A DNA stretch of 64,000 bases from Diacronema lutheri. Its lineage: Eukaryota > Haptophyta > Pavlovophyceae > Pavlovales > Pavlovaceae. The translations under genes were made by a program, and so were the position numbers. This document shows, in pieces, positions 8,219 through 20,833 of the stretch (positions are counted from its first letter, which is position 1; each line of letters begins with the position of its first letter). The stretch lies in the NCBI GenBank assembly GCA_019448385.1, contig JAGTXO010000002.1, forward strand, positions 310,001 through 374,000, in the 5' to 3' direction. Under the pieces are notes generated by a model, which ran no database searches, was not told where the DNA came from, and was given only the letters and a program-made list of their open reading frames with translations.

Positions 8219-11200
8219 TCAAAGATCGGAGAGCATCTCTTCCATCGCTAGCTGCACGTCGCGCTCGTGCGCGCGCTGGCTCGTGAGCACGAGGACGCCG
8301 CGCGCCTCGGTGCTAAGCAGCGCGTGCTCGCCCGACGGGTCGAGCGAGAGGGTGCACACACCGCCCGCCGCGAGGCGGACGGTCGCGCGCGTCTGCAGCG
8401 AGAGCGTGTCGAGCGCGCGCACCGCGCCCGACCGGCAGACGGCGATCGCGTCGCGCCCGCCGCGCGCGAACACGAGCGCGCTCACCTCGCCGTGTGCGCC
8501 CGACGCGGCGAGCGTGCGGCCCATCGGGTCGAGCACGAACAGCTCGGACGCGCGCCGCGACTGAGCGCTGCCGCGCGCGCCACGCGGCGCGGACGCGCCG
8601 GGCGAGGGCGCGTTGCCGCCGCGCTCGGCGGGCTCGGCGGGCTCGGCGGGCGAGGCGAACGCGGCCAGCGGCGTGATGGGTGCTGCGGCCGGGCCGTTCC
8701 GCCGGACAAGGACGAGCAGCCTACCGGACTCGGCGTCGACGCAAATGGACGCCGGATGCGCGCCGGCCGCCCTGCCAAGCTGAACGGACCAAACGGGCGC
8801 GCACGTGTGCAGGCTCCACACGCCGAGGCTGCCCGGCGCGCCGACGGCGAGCCTGCCGGCCGGCAGCACGAGCGCCAGCGCGCTCGGCGCGGCCGGCCCG
8901 CCGGTGAGCGCGCGCAGCGGGCGGAGGAGGAGGCGCGTGCAACGGTCGAGGGTGTCGCCGCGGCCGGCGCCGGACCCGCCCGCGCCGCCGTGCGCGTGTG
9001 CCGCGCTTTGCGCCTGCGCGTAACGGCCGTCCGCGCGACCACCGGCGCCGGCGCCGTGCGCGCGCGCGCGCCCTGCGTCGAGCAGCGCCCAGACGACGAC
9101 GAGGCCTGCGAGATCGGCGGAGGCGCACGTGGCGAGCAGGTCGGCGGGCCGCGCGCCGCACAGCGCCGCGCACGTGTTGGCCTCGCCGTCGAGCTGCGCG
9201 AACGCGACGGCGCAGACGGGCGCGCTGTGCCGCTCTCCAATGGCCTCGACAAGCGGGACGACCGCTGCGCTGGCGTGTGTGCCGACGGCCGGCGCGCGCG
9301 CGGGTGCGCTGGCGAGAGGCGGGTGCACGCGCACGCAACGGAGCGTACAGTCCGCGTGGCCGCCCGTCAGCAGCAGCCGGCCGTCGCGCGAGAAGGCCGC
9401 GCCACCGCCGCTGCGCGCCGCGCCGCCGACCTCGTCGCCGTCCACGCCGCCGCCGCCGTGCGACGGCGCGCGCACACGTACAGCTGTGAGGAGCGTACGC
9501 CCGATCGAGATGGTCGGCCCGCCGAGCGGCGTGCCGCCGCCGCCGCCGCCGCCGCGTGCCCAGCTGTGCATGCCGCGCTCGCTCGACGGCGCGCTCGGCC
9601 CGACGGTCGCGCCGCGCGGCAAGCTGCACGCGTAGAGCGCCAAGAGGCCATCGTCGCCGAGGAGCGCGAGCGCGCCCGCCGCGCGCACGAACGCGGCGGC
9701 GACCGGCGCGCGCGCGCCCGACGCGGCGCGGCGCACGCCGGGGAGCGGATCGCTCTCGGCGCCGGCGCGCGCAGCTCGGCCCGCGCGCGTACCGCCGAGC
9801 AGCACGCCGTCCGGCGCGAGCAGCTCGACCGGCCCGAGCGCGCGCAGCCTGAGCACGCCGTCGGCACTCGCGCCGCCAAAGACGCCATGCGCGTCGGGCG
9901 CGCGCGGCGGCGTGGCGGCGAGGACGAGCTCGGCGGCAGGGCGCGCCGTGCCGCGCGGCGGGTGCGGCCGTGCGAGCAGCTGCGCCGGGCACTGGCCGAA
10001 CCAGCGCAGCTGCTCGTCGCACGCGGCGCGCGCGCGCGCGCCCGCCGGCCCGCGCGCGCGGCGGAGGGCGCGCAGCTGCGGCGCGCCCTCGTACGTGAGC
10101 GGGAAGAAGACGTTGAGCGCACCCCTGGCAGCAGGCCCGGTCTGCTTGTGCCCGAAGACGAGGTCGATCCACAGGTGCAGCCGTGCGGACACGCGCGCGC
10201 ACTCGAGCGCCTCGCGGTTGGTGCGCACAAAGGCGGCCGCGGATGGCGCCCACCGGGGCAACGCAACGTCGCCCACGTGCGCGCCGGCCTGCGTCGCGCC
10301 GAGGTCGAGGCCGTTGCGGTTGACGAGGAACGCAGGGTCGCTGAACCACTCGGGCGTGAGCTCCTTCACGTCGGACATGGACGCCCCCCGCTGCGCGCAG
10401 TTTGCATACGTGCTCTGCACGGACGCGAAGAGGCGATCGGCAACGTCGAAGGACCCGCCCTGCAGCTCGCGCGCGATCCGCGTGAACGGCTCGACGCGCA
10501 GCAAGAAGTGGAGCACGCCGCCCGCCGACGAGTAGTGCGAGCCGTAGTGGTATGCGTTGCCGTGCCCGCTCCCCGCACGCGACACGCCACCGCCTAGCGC
10601 GCGGCCGAGCGTCGCGAGCGCCGCGCCCGCACCGCCACCATCCGCTCGGCCACGCTCGGCCGCGCGCGCGTCCGCGCGCTCGCCGACCTCCGCCTCCGCC
10701 TTCGCCTCCGCCTCCGAATCCGCCTCGCCGTCCGGCCCTCGCGCGCCGCGCTGCGCGGCCGTTTCGCTCGCCTCGTCCTCGGCGCTGAGCATCGCGAACC
10801 GCTCGGCAAAGCGCGCCGCTCTCGCGCCTTCCAGCGCGCCGACCGGCTTGCACAGGTCGCGCAGCTGGTCGCGCGCGCGGCGGCGGCGCGCCGTGGACCG
10901 CATGCCGAGCGCGCCGCCGCTGCCGCGCTGCTCGTCCGCATCGCCATCGCCGCCGCCGCCGCCGTCGTCGTCGCCATCGCCATCGCTGTCGCCGTCGTCG
11001 CCGCCGCCGCCACCGTCGCTGTCGCGCGCGATCCGCTCGCCCGCCGTCGAGCCACGCGCGCGCGCTCCGCCCAGCCGAAGCGTGTCGCTGCCATAGTCGC
11101 TGATCACCCACGGCAGCACGGGGTACTGCGACAGGTCGCACAGCGAGCGGCCTGCAAGGCTGTTGAGCTGCAAGAGGTAGTCGTAATTGCTCAGCGCACC

Positions 11201-13964
11201 CGCTCGCCACGCGGCGAGCAGCGTCGCGTGACGCGCGCCGACGCGCCGCTCGGAGCGCGAGGCCGACGCGCCGTCCGCGCCCGCGCGCGCGACGAGCTGC
11301 GCTGGCCGGAGCGCGAGCACGGCGCGCAGCACGTCGCGCCGCGTCGGCCGATCTTGGAGGATCACGATGCCGCGCAGCCGGCCATCGTCGGTGAGCGGCT
11401 CGAACGCGCACCACTCCATCTGCGAGCGGCGGTGCTCGATTGCCGTCAACCGGTCAATGGGCCACACGCGTGCGCCGCGCAGCGCGGCTTCAGACGCGTC
11501 GCTCGCCGCGTCCGCGCGCGCGGCAAGCGCGCACGCCGCGTGCGCGGCCGAGGCGAGCGCGGCGTCACGCGCCACGGCGCGCGCCGCTGACACGCCGCGC
11601 AGGCGCGCGCACAGCGGCGCGGGCGCGGGCGCGGGCGCGGCGTGGTGTGCCGCGGCGGCGCGGCGCTCGCGCGGCGCGTCGCCCTCCTCATCGCTCTCAA
11701 CCACGCGCGGCAGGAAGATGAGGGCAGAGCGGAGCAGCACGAGCGTGCCTGCCGTCCTTTGCAAGTGCATGAGCAAAGTGCATGGCCAGCTGGCGAGCAC
11801 TCGGCAGCCATGTGGCTCGTGTGCGCACAGAATAGGGGAGGAGGACGGGCGTAGCGCACCGCCACCGCCGCCACCGCCACCGCCGCCACCGCCACCGCCG
11901 CCACCGCCGCCGCGCTCGAGTGTGGGCACAGGAGGCGCGTCGACGACGAGCGGCCGCGCGAGGAAGGCGGCGAGGGGCGTGCGCAGCGGCGAGCTCGCAG
12001 CCATGCTCGCGCCGGCCGCGCCATCGTACGCAAGCGCCTGAGCGAGCGCGGCGGCCACGCCTGACAGGCCGTTCGCCATGGCGCGCGCCGCGTCGGCGGT
12101 GGTCAGACGCGAGCTGCCTACTCCCGCTTTCGACGAGAGCGGCGCAGCCTCGGCGTGCGAGCTCGCGCCATCCGACGAGGCGTACCCGTCGCCATCGGAG
12201 CGCGCGCGCGCTGACGACCTGCACGATGGCGACGAGGGTGCGCGCAACGAGCGCCCACCGATGCTGAGCAAAGCGTCGAGGTCGGACCAACCGCCGTCGG
12301 CCTCGCGCTCGCGCTCGCCAAAGACCTCGACACGCTCAGCGTCCTTGCCTTCATCGTCGCATCCCGCCTCCGCCTCCGCCTCGTGCGACGCGCCCAGACC
12401 TGCTTGCACGGTCGCCTCGTCGCCGCCGGCGCGCGCCCCATCGCTGGGTGCTGCGAAATGCCCGTCCGTTTGTACGTCGGAGCGCGCGTGCGCCGCGGGC
12501 TGCGCCGTCGCTTCAGCGGGCGCGCGAGCGGCCGTCGCGTCTGCCTCGCCGCCTCGGCCGCCTCGCGCCGCGCCGCCCTCGCCCGCATCGCCCTCTCTCT
12601 CCCGCGCACGCCCCTCCTCCTTCTCCTCCTCCTCGTCGTCCTCCTCCTCGTCCTGCTCGTCGGCTGCGTCTGCCGCCGCTCCCGGCGCGAGCGCGCCACG
12701 TGCGTCGGCTAAGCGTCGCGCGGTGGGCCCGACCGGACGAGACTCAAGCGGTGGCTCGCCAGCCGGCGACGACGCGCATCGCACCAGAGCGAAAGCAGCC
12801 TCGGGACGCCATGCGCCGACGCGGCCACTCTGGAGCTCGCGCGCACGCGGTGCGCGCACGTGCTCAGCTGGGCTAGGCGGCTCGAGCACTTCGACGCCGC
12901 GCCAAAAGGTGCACAGCGCGTCCGCAGCCCGAATGTCCGCCTCGGCCGCCGCGTCCGCGTCCGAGTCCGCGTCCGAGTCCGCGCCTGCCAACGCGCTTGG
13001 CGCCACACGCGGCGCATCGCGCGCCATCCCGGGAGCCGCGCATGGCGCGCCGCCTTTGTCCGCACAGCTCGCCGCGGCGGGCACCGAGTTCGCACCTGCC
13101 GACTGTACCACCGCGCGGCAGCCATGCTGCCACGGCTCATCGCGCGGCGGGTAGGGCGCGCGCAGGTGTGCGCGCACGGCCGTTGCGTGGTGCGGCGCGA
13201 CGAGCTGCGCGTCGAGCTGCCAGCGCGCGGGCACGTCCGCGCGCGCCCACGGCGGCAGCGCGTCCGCACGCCACGCACAGCGCTCGTGCGACATGCTCGC
13301 GAGGAGCAGGGCCCACGCGGACGCGGTCTCCGCGGCGAGCGCGCTCTTGAAGGCGTTCGCGTGCGCGCCCTCCTCGTCGGCGCTGTGCGGCGCAGCACCG
13401 GCCGCGCCGCCTCCGTCGAGCGAAGGCGGCGGCAGGCGGAGGCGGCCAAGCGGCGCCGAGCCGTCCGCCTCGGCGGCCGCCGGGCCAAAGCGCGCTGCGG
13501 CCATCGCGAGGAGCTGAGGCAGCTGCGCGCGCGCCTCTGCGAGCGCGCGAAGGCGCTGTGCCGCAACCATCTCCTCTGCAGCGCGCACGGCCGCGGCGGT
13601 GCACAGGCGGCCGACGCGCGCCGCCGTCTCGGCCGGGCCGACCGGCGCGCCCGCGCGCCCGCCCCGCTCTGCGCCGCCGATGCGCCCCCCGCAGCCCGCG
13701 GCAAGGTGCGCAAGCAGCGACGCGGCGCTCGTGCCGCGCAGCCGCCAGACCACACCGATCAGCGCGCGCACGAGCAGCGGCTGGCGGCACGGCGCGCCGT
13801 CCGTGCCGCCCGCCCCCCCGCCGCCAGCCGCGGAGTGCATCGTGCTCGCGTGCGTGCGCGGCTCGGGCGCGCGCGCGGGGGTGAAAAGATGTCGCAGCAG
13901 CGCTTCGCCATTTGCCGCAGACTCGCGCTGGGTCGACGCGCGCGCAGCGGCGTGCGCGCCGTCG

Positions 13965-14002
<38 letters not shown>

Positions 14003-17000
14003 CGGCACGCGCCGCCCGCCGGCTCCGCCGTCGCCACCACCATCGTCCGGCGCGTCGCACGCGCAGACGGCGAGCGCAGCCCATTCCGCCATCGTTTGGG
14101 TGAGCACGCCGCCCAGCTCAGGCCCATCGCTCAGCTGGTCGACCGGCGGCGCCGCCTCGCGCCGGCGCGCCATGGTGATAGGCCGGCAGCCGATGCGCAG
14201 GACGCGCAGCGCGGCCGCGAGCATCGCAGCCTCGAGGCTCTCGAGCGCGGCGCCGCCGCTCGCAGCCGGGAACGTGACCGTGTCGGCCGGCGCGGAGGCG
14301 CGAGCGGCGCGGCCGCTGGCCGCCGACGGCGGCGCGCGGCGCTGCACGACCGGCGCGGCGTGGGCGTCCGCGCGCTCGCCCGCGCGCGCGCTCGCCTCCC
14401 ACAGCGCGCTGCCCGCCGAGAGCACGAAGCGCTCGGCGAACGGTAACGCGAGGCCGAGGTTAGACCAGAGCGCATCGCTCGCGTCGGCCGGCGCGGCCTC
14501 GATCGCGTCGGCCGCGCGCTCAAAGACGGCTGCACACAGCGCGAGCATCAGCGCGCGGCCATCCGTCCGAGCGCGCGCCGCGATGGTCGCGTAGACGGCG
14601 GGCAGCGCCAGACCGGCGTCGGTGGGCTGCGCGGGCTGTGCGCCCATCTGCGCGACGAGCAGCCTGCCCAGCAACCGGATGGCCGCGCGTGCCGCGCCGC
14701 GGGCCGGCGGCGCGCGCCGCGCGCCCTCGCAGTGGTGCAGCAAGCTGTCGAGCGCGTGCGGCGCGCGGAAGAGCGAGACGGCCGCGTCGAGCGGCGCGAC
14801 CTGCAGCTGCGCGTCGAGCAGCCGGAGCGCGCGCGCCGCGGCGAGCGGGCGGACGCCGCGCGCGCACGTGAGGCGCAGCGCGACGGCGGCGAGGGGCGGC
14901 ACGCGCAGCTGGCCCGTGCGCTGGCTAAAGGCGAGCTGCACGCACGCATCGCACACCGCGCAGCCCGCGCTCGGCGGCGGGAGGAGGCGAAGCTGCAGCG
15001 CGGCCACGCCGCCCGCCTCGACGAGCTGCGCGAAGGCCTCGGCCGCGTGCACGAGCTCGAAGGCGCCGGCGGCCGCCCACGCGTTTGCGCGCGTTGCGCC
15101 GCCGTCACTGGCGCCACCGCCGCCCGCCGCCGCGACGCCGTGCCCGCGCGCGCTGGCCATCTGCGCGAGCAGGTGCGGCATGCCCACGTCGCGCGCGCGT
15201 TCGGTGCCGCCGAGCGCGGTCGAGGCGGTCGAGGCGGGGGCTGACGGCCGCGGCGTCGGCGCGAGCGCGCGCGCCTCCGCCGGCAGCAGCGCGCGCGCGC
15301 ACGCGTACGCTCCGAGCGCGAGCAGCGCGCGCGCGCACACGTGCTCGCGATTCGCGTCGAGCGCCTCGCGCCCGCCCAGCGCGCCGCCCACTGGCGAGGC
15401 GCCGTCGCCCGCGTAGACGCCGTCGCCGCTGCCGAGCGGCCGAGGCGCCGCGCTCGGCGGCGCGCTCGGCGGCGCGCTTGGCGGCGCGCTCGCGCTCGCG
15501 CCCGCCACGCTGTGCGCATCCGCGCGCGATTCGCTCGACTTGGCGCCGCCGCAGCCAGCGTTGGCGTGCGCTCCGGCCGGGTCGGGCGGCTGCAGGAGCA
15601 GGCGTTCGAGGAGCTCGACGCCGCCCGCCTGCTCGAGCGCGGCGCACACGGCTCGAGCGGCGGCTGCTCTGGGCGGCAAGGCGGCCGCGCCGCTCACGCC
15701 CGCTTTCGCCGCGTCCGCCGCCACGTCGGCCACGCCACCGAGCGCGCGCTCGAGGAGCGCGAGCAGCTCGCACAGCAGCTCGCACAACTGCTCGCCCTCC
15801 GAGCCCGCCTCGCCGCCGGCCGGCCGATCGCCGCCAGCCGCCGCGCGCACAGCGACGGCGCGCAGCCGCGCGCACACGGCGAGCACAAACGCGCCGCGCA
15901 CGTGCGGATCCGCGTGGGCGCTGGAGCCCACCGCCTCGGCGATGCGCACGAGCGCGCGGCGCACGGCGAGCGCCGAGCCGCCGCCGCGCCCGCCGCGCCG
16001 CGCGGCGCGCGGCGCGGCGGGCTCGGCCACGAGCGCATCGAGCCAATGCCCGCAACCGAACCGCGCGGCATGCCAGCGCGCGTGCTCGGCGCTGCGTGTG
16101 GCGTGCGCGCTCACGTGCGAGAGCGCGGCGAGCTGCACGCGCGGCGCGCAGCGCGCCCACACGCGCCAGTCGGCGAGTACCCACGCGACGAGCCCGCGCG
16201 AGAGCGCCGCGTGCGCGCCGTCGGCTGGCGCGCGCTCGCCGCCGCCGGCCGCGATCGGTGCGATCGGCCGTGCGTCGCCGAGCGCAACGAGCGCGCCGAG
16301 CGCGTGGACGGCCGCCATGCTGATCGCACCCTCCGGCAGCGCGCGCAGCTGAGCGCCGAGGAGCGCGCAGCCGCCCGCCCGCTCAAACTCGGCGGCGGCC
16401 GCGAGCTCGAGCGAGCCGAGAGTGCCGGCGGTGCTCGGCGGCCTCACACCGAGGAGCGCGCACAGGACGGCGAGCAGCGAGTCGACGCTCGCGCGCGCGG
16501 CCCACCGCGCCGCAGCTCGCGCGCCGGCCGTCGCGGATCGCTCCGCGCCGTTCGTGCCATCGCCATCGCCATCGCCCCCGTCGCCATCGTCATCGCCATC
16601 GCCATCGCCCCCGTCGCCATCGCTCGAACCGTCGCTGCCCTGCCCGTCGCAGCTGCCGCGCGGCGGCGGATCGGCGCGCGCGCGCGGAGCCGCGCGGGCA
16701 CCGCGCGCCTGCGCTGCGCCTTTGACCGCGTCGATGGCGAGGAGCTGCGCGCACGGCAGCGCCACGCGCCGCGCGTGCCCGCGCCGCGCGCCGTCGACGG
16801 CCACCAAGCGGCCGGGCGCGTGCGCGTGCGGCCCGTGCGCGGCCGCGCTGAGGCGGACCTGCGCAAGGAGCAGCAGCACGACGCGCACGCCGCCTACAGC
16901 GTCCATCGCGGCGAGCGCCGACGTGCGCGCCAGCGCGAGCGCGCCGCCCACGAGCTCACACGGCGCCGGTCGTTCGGCGGCGCCGCGATCGGGCAAAAAG

Positions 17001-18478
17001 CTTTGACGCGGCGCGCTCGATGGATCGGCCGCCACGATCGCTGGCGACGGCAGCTGGGTGGGCGCAATGGGCGAGTCGAGTCGGCTCGCAGGGCTGCGCG
17101 CCACCCCCGCGCCGGTTGCGCCGTCGAGCGCAGCGCCCGCGTCCGCGCCGCACTCTCGCGGCGCAACCGGCCCGACGGCTGATGCGGCATCGTGCGCGTG
17201 CCTCGCGTGCATCCCCGCCATGGCCGCCGCCTGCACGAGTGAGCGGCCGCCCCCGGCGAGCGCGCGCCACACGCACTCGCGCGCGCCGGATGGCACGCCG
17301 CCTTCGCAGATGAGCACCGACGCCACCCGCACCGCGGGCATCGCAGCCGCGCCTTCGCGAGGCGGCGCGCGCGAGCCGAGGGCGCACACGGCGCGCATGC
17401 CGTCCGCGCTCGCGCACGGCAGCGCGCGGCCAAGCTCGACCGTGGCGGCGGGGAGGTCGTCGAGCGAGACGGTGACTACCGAGCGCCGCTCACCCCGCTG
17501 CTCGCGCGCGGCCGCGGCGGGTCGCCTGATCCAGTCGAAGCGAAGGTCGAGCTTGAACCAAGCGGGAGGCGGCGGTTCGGACGCCGCCTCAGCGCCGGCC
17601 GGCCGCTCGGCGTCGCGCGCGGGCCCCACCTCGATGACGAGCAGCCGCCACGTGCCGCGCGGGATGCGCAGCGGATCGGCGACACGATCCGCCGCCGACG
17701 CGCCGCGCGCGCACACGCGATGGCGCGCCACTGTGCGCCCGCCGTCAGCGTTGCCGTCGGCAGAGCTGTCGGCCGCCGAGGCGTCGCCGCGCGGGCTCCG
17801 CGCCGCTCGCGCCCAGCTGTGCGCAAGCTCAAGCGAGCCGTCGGACGCGCACACGCCGAGCTCGAGCCCTGCGCGCACACCGGCTGCGTCCCCGTCCCAG
17901 CTCCAAATCGGCCACGCCGACTCCGCCGTGCCCTTCGCGTCGGCCGCGGGCGGTTGGTCTGCGCCGTGCGCGTCGAGCGGCGCCAACTCGTCGAGGCGGA
18001 GCAAGGCCCAGCAGGAGAACTGCAGCGCGTCGGAGCCTACGAGCGGCGTGCGGTGCTTGAGCTTGACGCGCATGTGCGCGCTTGGCGTCGCGAGAAGGAC
18101 CGACGCGAGTGGCGCGCACGCCTCGCGCGCGTCCGCGACGCACGCGGTGCCGAGGGCGCAGAGCAGGTCGGGCGCAAGGCGCTGGGTGGAGAGCGTCGTG
18201 CGTCCAACGAGCTCGAGCAGCGCGCGCACGTGGTGCGCGCGCGCGCACGTCGAGAGCAGCCGCGCGAGCGCGCGCAGCGCGGCGTCGAGCAGCGCATCGT
18301 ACTCCGCATCGCGGTCCCGCTCACCCACGGCTCCAACGAGCCCAAGAGCTGAACGCAGCAGCTCGTCGGCGCCAGTCACGCACGCCACGCACACCGCGCC
18401 GGCCGCGCCCACGCGCTCCAGCGCGCACCGGGCGCGTTGCGGGTTCGTTCCCCACGCGGCAACCACCACGGCCTCCAT
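8219..18478 (-). CDS. giant BEACH-WD40 protein (LYST/NBEA/LvsC class), 3,419 aa
   Basis: One uninterrupted frame of 10.26 kb. The start is placed at 18478 (MEAVVVAAWG) because upstream codons overlap the divergent MFS gene. The N-terminal two thirds is Ala-rich, armadillo-like sequence with low-complexity inserts. A PH-like segment lies at about residues 2225-2355 (SWPCTLLMHLQRTAGTL; MEWCAFEPLTDDGRLRG). The BEACH domain spans about 2420-2800: GALSNYDYLLQLNSLAGRS, LSQYPVLPWVISDY, AYHYGSHYSSAGGVLHFLL, DVKELTPEWFSDPAFLVN, LWIDLVFGHKQTG. WD40 repeats fill 2830-3419. BEACH proteins act in membrane trafficking and lysosome-related organelle size control. Asp, Gly and Gly/Asp runs interrupt the linkers. 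Small in-frame introns cannot be excluded. Confidence 0.9.
13958..14002. repeat. GTC/GAC trinucleotide microsatellite in BEACH coding sequence
   Basis: About a dozen cgt/gtc units on the plus strand, read as a poly-Asp run in the BEACH protein on the minus strand. A similar CCACCGCCG array at 11856-11915 encodes a poly-Gly run in the same protein. Confidence 0.85.
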
Positions 18479-18539
18479 CGCCCTCGCACTCCTGCTGCGC
18501 GCGAAGCGAAGGAGCAATCGAGAGAGTGCTGCATCAGAA

Positions 18540-20006
18540 ATGGGGATGAGGCTCGGCGAGTCGACGGGCACACGCAACGGTGTCGACGGGAAAGTCAACG
18601 GCGCGCACGGAGTGGCCGACGAGGCACGCGCGCGCACGTTCCAGCGCGGCGTGCTGTTTGGCTCGCTCGGCGTTTTCACGTTGGTGGCCGGCTTCGCGAG
18701 CACGATGCCCTTCATGCAGGCCCACCGAGACGAGCTCGGGTGCGGCGCGCCGTGCATCGGCAGCATGACGTCCGCGTCTTCGCTCCTGCGCCTCGTGGGC
18801 GCGATGGTCGTCGGGCGATTGAGCGACACGCTGGGCCGGCGCTCCATGCTGTGGCTTGGCCTGCTCGGCTGCGTGCTCTCGCTCGGCATCTCGTACTCGG
18901 TCGACTCGTTGCGGGGCATGTGGCTCGCGCTCGTGCCCTCGTCGCTCCTCAACCACAACGCGAGCGTGCTCAAGGCGCTCTTCGCGGACTACGCCAACGA
19001 CGCCGGCCTGGCCGACGTGGACCGCGCGTCGGCGATGGGCAAGCTCGGCATGGCCATCGGCGCGAGCTTCATGGTCGGCCCGCTGCTCGCGTCCGCGCTC
19101 GCGTCGAGTTACAGCCAGGCGCTCGCCCTCGCGGCGGGCACGTCCGCGCTGAGCGCGCTCTTCTTCGCGCAGCTGCCACCCGTCTCGCTCCCTGACACCC
19201 CCCCATTGGTCGCCGCGCAACGCAGCAGCGCGGTCGAGCGCGTGCGCCGCTTCTTCCACCTGCCCGTGCTGCACACGGGTGGTGCGCGCGTCATCCTCGC
19301 GATCCGCCTTTTCGCGGGCCTCGCCTTTAACATCTACCAGGTGCTGTGGGCGGCGTCGCTCAAAGAGCGCTTCCACTTTGGGCCAAACGACTACGGCCTC
19401 TTCATGGCCATCATCGGCTTCTCCTACGCGCTCAGCCAGGGCGTCGTCGCCAAGCAGCTTATCAGTCGAGCGGGCGGTGCGCGCGCTCGGCGCGCCGTGC
19501 GTGGCGCGCGGCACGTGGCGCGCGGCGTGGCCCGCCGAGCGCGCAACCCGCGCCCGCGCTGACCCCAACAAGCCGGGCCCGCGCGCCACCTCGCATTCGC
19601 GCACGCAGACCGGACTGTCCTGCTCGCGCTTGGCTGCGTGCTGTGCCTCGGCCTCGGGCGGCCGCTCGCGCTGTGGACGCTCAACGTGCGCGTGGTGTAC
19701 TGCGCGTTCGTTGTGATGGTCATGGCGCTTGGCGTGCTGAACACGCTCATCTCGTCGGCGTGCGCCAACCTCGCGACCGGCGACGAGCTTGGCGGCCTCT
19801 TTGGCACGCTCGACGCGGTCGAGAATTGCACGGGCATCGTGGGGCCACTCATCGGCGGACAGCTCGCGCGCCTCGGGCAAGCTGTGCCGCTCGGCGTGGT
19901 GGTCGCCTGCTACGGCGCGAACTTTGCGATCATCGCCGCATTTTACGGCCGCCACGTCGGGAACAAGGGCCTCGCCCATGCCTCGTCCGCAAAGAAGTCG
20001 CAATGA
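18540..20006 (+). CDS. major facilitator superfamily transporter (tetracycline-resistance/SLC22A18-like)
   Basis: Two exons, 18540-19476 and 19609-20006 (intron 132 nt); the junction reads LISRAG-D-RTVLLALG, with the Asp codon split. The protein has 444 aa and about 12 hydrophobic segments. The MFS motif A is present between TM2 and TM3 as GRLSDTLGRRSMLWL, and the second half carries a long loop before VILAIRLFAGLAFNIYQ. This is a proton-coupled drug/organic-solute antiporter fold; the substrate is unknown. The first 35 residues are hydrophilic with no signal peptide. The intron length is a multiple of three but contains an in-frame stop, so it must be spliced. Its start lies 61 bp from the BEACH start. 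Confidence 0.87.
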
Positions 20007-20097
20007 TGATGATGGAAAGCGCGACGCCGACGGGCGCAACGGCTGCACATCTGATTCTGAACCCCGAGCCTCATGCAAGGAGAGGTTAGACGGCGGA

Positions 20098-20652
20098 TCA
20101 ATGCGCCGCCGCCTTGTCCAACTGCTCGAGGATGCTCACGCAGTCAAAGTCCATGCGGTGCCACGGCGCCAAGTACCAAGTGTTGTGCACGCCGACGAAC
20201 GCGATAGGCATGGGCCGATCGCGGCTGCCTACGTTGATGCTCGCAAGGCGGGCAACAAAGACGTCGGAGTACATCACGCGCTTGTCGACCAGATTGTAAA
20301 CAAAGTTGGCCTGCAGGCCCTTTGTGGAGCCGACGATCCATGCGTTCACCTTGTCGCTGAGCGAGTCCAGGATGGAGCGGCGCCTCGCTGCTCGCTGGGC
20401 GAGCTCGTGCTGCAGCTTCTCCGCAAATTTGGGGAAGTACTCGCGCTTGAACCAGTGCTCGAAGAAGGGGAGGAACGAGGCCTTGGCGGGCAAGCGCGTG
20501 CTCAGGTACCACGCCGCGCCGGCGAGCGCGAGCGCTCTCGTCACGCCCAAGAAGCGCAGCGTCATGGCGAGCGCAAGCGCGGTGGCGAGCGCTTGGCGCG
20601 TCGCGGCGGGTTGCGCCACCCACCAGGTGCGCAAGTCCTCCGCCAAGGCCAT
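20098..20652 (-). CDS. uncharacterised single-pass membrane protein, 184 aa
   Basis: Single exon. The start is taken at 20652 (MALAEDLRTWWV); the frame extends to 20943, but that part overlaps the divergent zinc-finger-like gene. One strong hydrophobic segment at about residues 20-45 (ALATALALAMTLRFLGV) is followed by a short amphipathic region and a soluble C-terminal domain with distinctive blocks: FEHWFKREYFPKFAEKL, KGLQANFVYNLVDKRVMY and PIAFVGVHNTWYLAPW. I recognise no family. The non-Ala-rich, well-mixed composition of the second half suggests a real folded domain. Confidence 0.7.
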   Translation of the reverse strand: MALAEDLRTWWVAQPAATRQALATALALAMTLRFLGVTRALALAGAAWYLSTRLPAKASFLPFFEHWFKREYFPKFAEKLQHELAQRAARRRSILDSLSDKVNAWIVGSTKGLQANFVYNLVDKRVMYSDVFVARLASINVGSRDRPMPIAFVGVHNTWYLAPWHRMDFDCVSILEQLDKAAAH

Positions 20653-20833
20653 GCACTGGACGACGCCGCGTGGAGTGGGAGCTCGGCCGCCTTGAGGGCT
20701 TGGCGATGCACTGCTGGACGATGGAGGGATTTGGGAAGAGGCCGGCCGGGAAGTGAGTTCGTGACCGGAAGACGCGCCGTCGAAACAGGTCGCCCAAGCA
20801 GGTGTCAGGCGCACCCCCCGAGGGAGCCCGCGC

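Noticed and set aside
18479-18973. Extra 165 N-terminal codons of the BEACH frame
   Set aside because: They run antisense through the first exon of the MFS transporter and show no domain; the ATG at 18478 gives a clean divergent gap.
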